Positions 59,044 through 64,000 of a stretch of 64,000 nucleotides of DNA are shown one piece after another. A program made the position numbers and the translations under genes. Positions within the stretch are counted from its first letter, which is position 1, and every line of letters begins with the position of its first letter. Origin of the DNA: an uncultured Bacilli bacterium (GTDB taxonomy: Bacteria; Bacillota_I; Bacilli_A; RF39; UBA660); contig CASPWD010000006.1 of assembly GCA_949425635.1 (NCBI GenBank), forward strand, positions 62,001 to 126,000. The letters are read 5' to 3'. The notes beneath the pieces are model-generated. The model did no database searches, was not told where the DNA came from, and worked only from the letters and a program-made list of their open reading frames with translations.

Positions 59044-60656
59044 TTTTTATCACTCCTTATTTTTTCATTAAATGTATCTGGTAAATCATTTTCCAATAAC
59101 ACATAAGTATCTTCATTCTTTAACTCAAGCATTAATGGAAATGCATCCATTACATTATTTAAAACATGTATGTTATCTTCGTTATATTTCTTTTCAATTA
59201 AACCTTCATATATTGGTTTAGTTTTTTCTTCACCAATTAAGATTACTTCATCAGCAGCCTCTGCTATCTCACGACCAAATTCTTTATTAACTTCAACTTC
59301 TCTACTACCTACTTCAATCATTCCTGGTGTTACAACTATACGTTTACCAGGCATCATTGCTAGCACCTCTAAAGCCATTTTTGACCCCATCGGATTTGAG
59401 TTATAAGCATCATCTATAATATTAATATCATAATACTTAGTCATTGAAAGACGATGTTCAACTGGAGCTACTCTTTTAACAGCTTTCTGTAAATCCTTAA
59501 TACTTATTCCAAGTTCCATTCCTAAAGTAATACCAGCCAATATATTATAAATATTATTTCGCCCTAATAATTTAGTTTCAAAATTATATTCTTCTTTATC
59601 GCCTTTAAACTTCACCTTAAACTTAGTTCCCTTATAAGATAATTCCAAGTCATATGCATAACAATCTACCTTATGATTATCTATACCAATCCATTTTATC
59701 TTACAATCGTTTTTTATTTTATAACTTAATTGCTTAGGATCATCTCCATTTAATATACCCACTCCATCACTCGGCAAAGATTCAATAAGTTCAAACTTCG
59801 TTTTTTGAATATTTCCTTCACTACCAAAAGTTTCTAAATGAGCTAATCCTACACGTGTTAAAATACCATATTTAGGATGAACTAAATCACAAAGCTCCTT
59901 TATTTCTCCCCTTTTACATGCTCCCATTTCTGCTATAAAATAATCATTATAAATATCTAAATGTTCATTTATTGTAATCATTAAACCGAAAGGTGTATTG
60001 TAATTTGCAGGAGTTTTAAATACATTATATTTAACATCTAATATATCATGTAAAATATTTTTAGTACTTGTTTTACCATAACTACCTGTAATACCAATAA
60101 CTTCCATATTAGTCATACTGCTTAACTTAGCACGTGCCTTATTTTCAAAATGAAGTCCAACTAATCTTTCAACAGGTCTATTTAAGAAGTTAACAAACAA
60201 TATAATAAAATAATTAATATAAGAAATAATACCTAAAATCAGATAATACATATTTAAGTTATCTTCATCAAATAAACAAAACATTATTAAACAAGGAATA
60301 ATATAAATTAATCCATTAGTAACCATAATTCTCTTTATTCGTGCAGTATATTTCAAAGGTAACTTAGTAGGTTCTTTCTTTAATTTATCTAGATAAACAT
60401 ATGTTGTAAATAAAACAATTACTATAAATAAATATGGACTAACTTCATTGAGTACTCCACAAATCAATGTAAGTAAAAATACAAAAAATAATAAGTTAAA
60501 GTTTATAAAGTTATCTTTAAAGTTCTTAAGTATCCATTTAATATAGCGATAACCTCTATTATATCTATTTTGTTGTAACATATGTAAGGCCTTAGTACTT
60601 ATAACCTTAATATGAATTAAATAAATTACGATTGAAAACAAAAATAATATTTTCAT
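59040..60656 (-). CDS. murF: MurF-type ligase with N-terminal membrane domain
   Basis: Adds D-Ala-D-Ala to UDP-MurNAc-tripeptide. The protein is 538 residues. The first 165 residues form five membrane helices (about 1-18, 51-70, 74-92, 112-130, 138-160) instead of the usual soluble UDP-binding domain. The central ATPase domain has the P-loop GSYGKTST with K195, 'AEMGACKRGEI' and 'RVGLAHLETF'. The C-terminal domain has 'VEHRLS', 'DDAYNSNP' and 'TPGMIEVG'. Overlap with ddl on one side and the hydrolase gene 13 bases away support a wall role. An alternative is a MurF-like (Mur ligase family) enzyme acting on a lipid-linked substrate. Confidence 0.88.
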   Translation of the reverse strand: MKILFLFSIVIYLIHIKVISTKALHMLQQNRYNRGYRYIKWILKNFKDNFINFNLLFFVFLLTLICGVLNEVSPYLFIVIVLFTTYVYLDKLKKEPTKLPLKYTARIKRIMVTNGLIYIIPCLIMFCLFDEDNLNMYYLILGIISYINYFIILFVNFLNRPVERLVGLHFENKARAKLSSMTNMEVIGITGSYGKTSTKNILHDILDVKYNVFKTPANYNTPFGLMITINEHLDIYNDYFIAEMGACKRGEIKELCDLVHPKYGILTRVGLAHLETFGSEGNIQKTKFELIESLPSDGVGILNGDDPKQLSYKIKNDCKIKWIGIDNHKVDCYAYDLELSYKGTKFKVKFKGDKEEYNFETKLLGRNNIYNILAGITLGMELGISIKDLQKAVKRVAPVEHRLSMTKYYDINIIDDAYNSNPMGSKMALEVLAMMPGKRIVVTPGMIEVGSREVEVNKEFGREIAEAADEVILIGEEKTKPIYEGLIEKKYNEDNIHVLNNVMDAFPLMLELKNEDTYVLLENDLPDTFNEKIRSDKK

Positions 60657-60669
60657 ACTTCACACTTCC

Positions 60670-61398
60670 TTATTTCATAAATGATTCTATAATAGCTACT
60701 GTCTGTCCAAGTCTTTCCAAATAAGCATAATGAGTACAGCCTTCATAAACAACTAATCCACTATCCTTAATTAATCCTTCTAATTCATAAGCATCTTCTA
60801 CTGGTACAGCTGCATCAAGTTCTCCCCATATTATAAACGTTGGACATTTTATTCCTTTTATCTTTTCAGTTAAATCAGTATTAACATGTTTTACCAAGAT
60901 ATTTCTCATCATCGGCGTCGCATTACGATAATCCACAGATCCCATCTGCGTTTTTATTTTATCTGCAATACCTCCAAGTAATGGAACATTCTTCATTTTC
61001 TTTAATATTCTTACTTTTAACGAAGGCTTCTTTATCTTCACTTTATAAGGACTACCAAGTAGAATCATTTTTTTAACATCATACTTCATTGCATAAACTA
61101 AACTAATTTTACCGCCAAAAGAGTGACCTATTAAATTAACTTTCTTTACTTCTAAGCTATTTAATAAATTATGTATCATATCTGCATAATCTTCTAATGT
61201 CCAAGCACTTTTAGGTTCTTCTGATTTTCCAAAACCAGGTAAATCTAGAATAATTAAACGATGACTATTTTTAAACGGATTGGCTATTGGTTCCATCATT
61301 TCTATATTTTGTCCCCAACCATGTAAATAAACTATCGCCTCACCATCTTTATTTCCATAGTCTTTATAATTGATATTTATGCCATCATACTTATACAT
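60670..61398 (-). CDS. Alpha/beta-hydrolase
   Basis: The protein is 242 residues. Alpha/beta-hydrolase fold with the oxyanion segment YLHGWGQNI, nucleophile elbow GHSFGG, acid in GELDAAVP and catalytic histidine in CTHYAYLE. No signal peptide, so cytoplasmic. It is the first gene of an operon with murF and ddl (gap of 13 bases to murF). The substrate cannot be told; esterase or lactonase activity would be typical. It may be only a passenger in the wall operon. Confidence 0.88.
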   Translation of the reverse strand: MYKYDGININYKDYGNKDGEAIVYLHGWGQNIEMMEPIANPFKNSHRLIILDLPGFGKSEEPKSAWTLEDYADMIHNLLNSLEVKKVNLIGHSFGGKISLVYAMKYDVKKMILLGSPYKVKIKKPSLKVRILKKMKNVPLLGGIADKIKTQMGSVDYRNATPMMRNILVKHVNTDLTEKIKGIKCPTFIIWGELDAAVPVEDAYELEGLIKDSGLVVYEGCTHYAYLERLGQTVAIIESFMK

Positions 61399-61510
61399 AT
61401 AATCACCCTACTAATTTTATGAAAAGAATTCTCTTTCTATAACATATATTCTAACACATATATACTGGAAATGTCCCTATTTCTAAGCATTTATCGACAT
61501 TTATTGACAA

Positions 61511-61522
61511 AAACAGCTGTTT
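61511..61522. repeat. 12-bp palindrome in the 61399-61595 gap
   Basis: AAACAGCTGTTT is perfectly self-complementary, and two TTAT(C/T)GACA repeats lie just before it (61492-61509). It may be a protein-binding site; no promoter clearly overlaps it. Confidence 0.35.
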
Positions 61523-61552
61523 AATTCATTAACCTAATAATCTCATTCAAAC

Positions 61553-61580
61553 AAAAAGAACTTTACTACTTAAGTTCTTT
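61553..61580 (-). terminator. Terminator of the 61596-62693 gene
   Basis: On the minus strand AAAGAACTT (61572-61580) pairs with AAGTTCTTT (61555-61563), followed by TTG and TTTG. Confidence 0.75.
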
Positions 61581-61595
61581 ATTTAATTATTTAAA

Positions 61596-62693
61596 TTATA
61601 TTTTACCTAACTCTTTAACGTCTTGTCTCTTTACTAGTTGACCATCCTCAATATCATAAGTAAAAACGACATCTGCAGTATACTTTTCAGCTTCAGCTAT
61701 TTTACTTTCCAAATCTTTTTTCATTTCAGGATAATCTATTCTTCCCACAAAAGAATTTAATAAAGACAAAAACATATCTATTACATCATAATCATATGGC
61801 AATGACATTTTCCCAACTCTGCCCACAAAAGTACTTTCCATAATAGCTTTCTCCAATTTTTGAGAACTCCAACCTCCGCTCCATAAATCAGCATTATGAC
61901 TAACGAATAGATGATTCAAAGAATCTATACGTAAATTGTATTCTGCACTACTATAACCATTATCCAAAGTAACTTGACGATGAACACCTTTTTCTTTAAA
62001 TAACGAATCACGTATCAAAGCACTAAAACCATAAAAGCCATTTTCTTCTAAAGAATGTTGAATTTCTTCAAGACTCATTTTTTTACATGTAGTAAGTAAT
62101 TTAGGAATACATCCTAATAAGACTTTATCATAATAACTTAATGGAGGCATAGAATAATCCTCAACATCACAACTTTTATCGAACACTTTAGTTAAAGATA
62201 ATCTTCTCATTTCAATATTATCTTCAAAGTCTCTCATTACAAAATCAATACTAGTTAATTGACTTATCATTTCGCCTTCAGGATTAGAAGGTGTACGTGC
62301 CATACCTTTATAAAGATGAGATGTTTTCTTTATTTCTTGATATCCATTATCTTTAGGTAAATAAATAATTTCAATGCAATCTTTAAAATACTGAGGCCAT
62401 TCTTTATCTCGTGAAATAGACAAAGACAAATAGCTTACTTTCAAATTACCATCATCAGTTATTGTTAAAGTATAAGAAGATTCTCCTGGTACATCACTAG
62501 AGCTTATAATAGAATCTCCACTAAAATAAACATTTCTTCCATCATCAAAACTCACATAACGTGAAAAAATTTCATGAATAAAAGAACTAAAACCACTAAA
62601 TATTGGATTCAATCCCATCTTTTTCACAAAAACATCTTCAATAAATTTCTTTTTATCTATGGATTTAATATCATCAATTATCATAGTTTGCAT
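61596..62693 (-). CDS. Unknown cytoplasmic protein
   Basis: The protein is 365 residues, with no signal peptide or membrane helix. Mixed alpha/beta composition with short repeated strand patterns (YTLTITDDGNLKVSYLSLSI, then DNGYSSAEYNLRIDS) and a single-tryptophan-rich loop (DLWSGGWSS). No recognised motif. Good ribosome site AAGGGGCG seven bases before the ATG. It follows efp after the efp terminator, so it is a separate unit. No function is suggested. Confidence 0.7.
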   Translation of the reverse strand: MQTMIIDDIKSIDKKKFIEDVFVKKMGLNPIFSGFSSFIHEIFSRYVSFDDGRNVYFSGDSIISSSDVPGESSYTLTITDDGNLKVSYLSLSISRDKEWPQYFKDCIEIIYLPKDNGYQEIKKTSHLYKGMARTPSNPEGEMISQLTSIDFVMRDFEDNIEMRRLSLTKVFDKSCDVEDYSMPPLSYYDKVLLGCIPKLLTTCKKMSLEEIQHSLEENGFYGFSALIRDSLFKEKGVHRQVTLDNGYSSAEYNLRIDSLNHLFVSHNADLWSGGWSSQKLEKAIMESTFVGRVGKMSLPYDYDVIDMFLSLLNSFVGRIDYPEMKKDLESKIAEAEKYTADVVFTYDIEDGQLVKRQDVKELGKI

Positions 62694-62770
62694 TAATAAC
62701 GCCCCTTTTTACTTAATACGTATTCTATATTCTACTTCAGTCATTGTCAAATTTTATTAAAAAAAGCAAA

Positions 62771-62796
62771 GAAAAAAAGAGCTTAAACTAAGCTCT
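62771..62796 (-). terminator. efp terminator overlapping its stop codon
   Basis: On the minus strand AGAGCTTA...TAAGCTCT, followed by T7C. The stop codon lies in the loop/3' arm. Confidence 0.85.
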
Positions 62797-63354
62797 GCTT
62801 GAATATTTTCCATCTAGAGTAGAAACAATAATTCTTTCTCCTTGACTAATAAATAATGGAACTTTTACAACATAACCATTTTCTAATGTTGCATCTTTTT
62901 GTGCATTATTAGTAGTATTACCTTTTACAGCTTCTGTAGTTTCAACAACTTCATATTCAACTTTTTCAGGTAATGTAACACCAATAATTTCTCCTTGATA
63001 GAAATCAATTTGAACTTCCATATTTTCTTTTAAGAATTTCTTTTCACTTTCAAGTTTATCTTCAGTGATTTCAGTTTGTTCATATGTCTCATTGTCCATA
63101 AATACATAACCTGTTCCACTGTTATAAAGGTATGACATTTTCTTCTTATCAACATGAGCTTTTTCTACTTTAACACTACTATTGATAGTTTCTTCGATAA
63201 TAGCTCCTGTTCTTAAGTTACGCATTTTAACCTTCATGAAAGCAGCACCTTTACCAGGTTTAACATGTAAGAAGCTTTGAACTAAATATAATTTCCCATC
63301 ATAAATGATAGTCATTCCATTTTTAATATCATTAATATTAATTAAGCCATTCAT
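62788..63354 (-). CDS. efp: Translation elongation factor P
   Basis: Rescues ribosomes stalled at polyproline. The protein is 188 residues with three beta-barrel domains. The loop lysine is K32 in HVKPGKGAAF, the Bacilli-type form; the site is modified in Bacillus with 5-aminopentanol, and the modifying pathway is unknown here. Family end 'GKYSSRA' is shortened. Translated from AGAGGTG; follows rpmG by 17 bases, so the two form an operon, with the promoter inside the PBP 3' end. Confidence 0.96.
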   Translation of the reverse strand: MNGLININDIKNGMTIIYDGKLYLVQSFLHVKPGKGAAFMKVKMRNLRTGAIIEETINSSVKVEKAHVDKKKMSYLYNSGTGYVFMDNETYEQTEITEDKLESEKKFLKENMEVQIDFYQGEIIGVTLPEKVEYEVVETTEAVKGNTTNNAQKDATLENGYVVKVPLFISQGERIIVSTLDGKYSSRA

Positions 63355-63371
63355 TTTTTACACCTCTTAAA

Positions 63372-63536
63372 CTATTTTTTTTCTTTATGAACAGTTGCTT
63401 TATTACACCATTTGCAATATTTCTTAAGTTCTAGTTTTTCAGTAGTATTCTTTTTATTTTTTACTGTAACATAATTTTCATGTTTACATTCAGTACAAAC
63501 TAGTTGAATATTTGGTCTTGTTTCATTTTTTGCCAT
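63372..63536 (-). CDS. rpmG: Ribosomal protein L33
   Basis: The protein is 54 residues, starting at ATG 63536 after AAGGAGGGC. It is the zinc-binding (C+) form, with C-x-x-C pairs CTECKH and CKWCNK. Typical basic body ([25 protein letters not shown]). It comes just after the PBP gene and before efp. A promoter is visible inside the end of the PBP gene (63567-63594), so it can be expressed separately from it. Confidence 0.95.
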   Translation of the reverse strand: MAKNETRPNIQLVCTECKHENYVTVKNKKNTTEKLELKKYCKWCNKATVHKEKK

Positions 63537-63566
63537 GATACTGCCCTCCTTTTTCAATCCGTACCT

Positions 63567-63594
63567 ATTGTATCATACTTTTTTCAATTTTCAA
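63567..63594 (-). promoter_or_regulatory. rpmG-efp promoter
   Basis: On the minus strand TTGAAA (63589-63594), 16 bases, TACAAT (63567-63572) with a TG extension. It overlaps the end of the PBP gene. Confidence 0.6.
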
Positions 63595-64000
63595 ACAATA
63601 ATTTGCTTACTTCTTTAGAAATATAGCGGTTTATAGGGGCTATATAGTTATCTTTATCATTATTATATGATATATTTGGACTCATTACTACAATTGAATA
63701 CTTAGGGTTATCATAAGGTGCAAACATTGCAAAGCTCTGATTAATTGTTGTGACATCTTTAGAGTAGACTACTTCAGATGTTCCAGTTTTGCCAGCTGGT
63801 TTATATTTCATATCTACATAACCAGCTCCTGTATCAGTCATTACTGCTTGAAATCCCAAATACAATCGTTCATAATTCGACTCTACTGTATTAAGTAATT
63901 TTGGTTCATAAGTTACAACTAATTCATCTCCATTTTTTACTTCTTTCATATAATGAAGAGCATATCTATTTCCCTCTGTAGCTATAGTATTTATATAATT
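63584..64000 (-). CDS. Penicillin-binding protein transpeptidase, C-terminal part (cut by window edge)
   Basis: The frame is open to the right edge (138 codons); the 5' part is outside the window. The visible part begins with 'NTIATEGNRYALHYMKEV', typical of the segment after the SxN motif in class B PBPs, and contains the KTGT motif (KTGTSEV) and the terminal transpeptidase strands. It lacks PASTA domains, so it is probably the elongation-type PBP2 (MrdA/PbpA-like) rather than a second FtsI. It is upstream of rpmG and efp on the same strand. Confidence 0.85.
   Translation of the reverse strand, partial: NYINTIATEGNRYALHYMKEVKNGDELVVTYEPKLLNTVESNYERLYLGFQAVMTDTGAGYVDMKYKPAGKTGTSEVVYSKDVTTINQSFAMFAPYDNPKYSIVVMSPNISYNNDKDNYIAPINRYISKEVSKLLFEN

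Noticed and set aside
61492-61522. LexA-type SOS box near AAACAGCTGTTT
   Set aside because: The palindrome does not match the Bacilli LexA consensus (GAAC-N4-GTTC), and no damage gene is adjacent.
1-64000. CRISPR arrays, insertion sequences, prophage or integrase genes
   Set aside because: No regularly spaced repeats, transposases, integrases or target-site duplications were found on reading.
1-64000. Mycoplasma-type genetic code (TGA as tryptophan)
   Set aside because: Real genes end in TGA (for example 25512 and 59040), and tryptophan residues at conserved sites are encoded by TGG.

Overview
The window is a low-GC (roughly 28-30% by eye) bacterial chromosome segment with standard stop-codon use: TGA ends real genes, so it is not the Mycoplasma code. 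The gene set is that of a fermentative, walled, low-GC Gram-positive of the Bacilli/Firmicutes type: pyruvate formate-lyase and its activase, pyruvate kinase, a PASTA penicillin-binding protein in an mraZ-rsmH-ftsL-pbp cluster, rnc-smc, TrkH/TrkA, an OmpR-type two-component system beside an FtsX-type ABC exporter, and LPXTG-like sorting signals of the NPxT[G/A] kind. An uncultured gut lineage is a reasonable guess (inference). Many promoters can be read directly. They are either -35/17/-10 or extended TGnTATAAT types, and intrinsic terminators end most transcription units.

Layout. 1-7.7 kb: two zinc-ribbon membrane proteins, pyrG, a 590-base gap holding a candidate type I toxin-antitoxin locus (28-residue hydrophobic peptide plus convergent RNA), a membrane-anchored M4 peptidase fused to a vWA domain, and an abundant-looking unknown exported protein. 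7.8-14.7 kb: a methanogenesis-marker-8-like protein with a divergent LysR regulator and a YitT protein, a two-gene operon pairing a CarD-type RNA polymerase-binding protein with a small alpha-CTD-like protein, DUF1287 and YwaF-type membrane proteins. 14.8-19.8 kb: a short-armed SMC, RNase III and a surface protein. 19.9-28 kb: an AT-rich surface-polysaccharide cluster (four glycosyltransferases, one a GT4-GT2 fusion, an ABC exporter and an O-antigen-polymerase-like protein), all on the minus strand.

28-36.5 kb: a histidine-free ZnuA/TroA-like lipoprotein, pflA-pflB, a 1164-residue protein with a zincin HExxH motif, and tRNA-Ser(GCU). 36.5-46.9 kb: sensor kinase/response regulator with an ABC efflux pair, three envelope proteins, and a fused ABC ATPase-permease. 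47-53.8 kb: TrkH/TrkA, methionine aminopeptidase, a divergent sigma-70 factor and pyruvate kinase. 53.8-64 kb: the start of the division/cell-wall cluster with its MraZ operator, D-Ala-D-Ala ligase, a MurF with a five-helix membrane domain in place of its usual N-terminal domain, an alpha/beta hydrolase, an unknown protein, EF-P, L33, and the C-terminal end of a second PBP running off the right edge.

Most interesting: the type I toxin-antitoxin candidate with hok-like 5'/3' repeats (3027-3346); the CarD plus alpha-CTD-like operon behind an internal terminator (11350-12129); the M4-vWA fusion; the 1164-residue zincin protein; the His-less metal-binding-protein homologue; and the divergent sigma factor.
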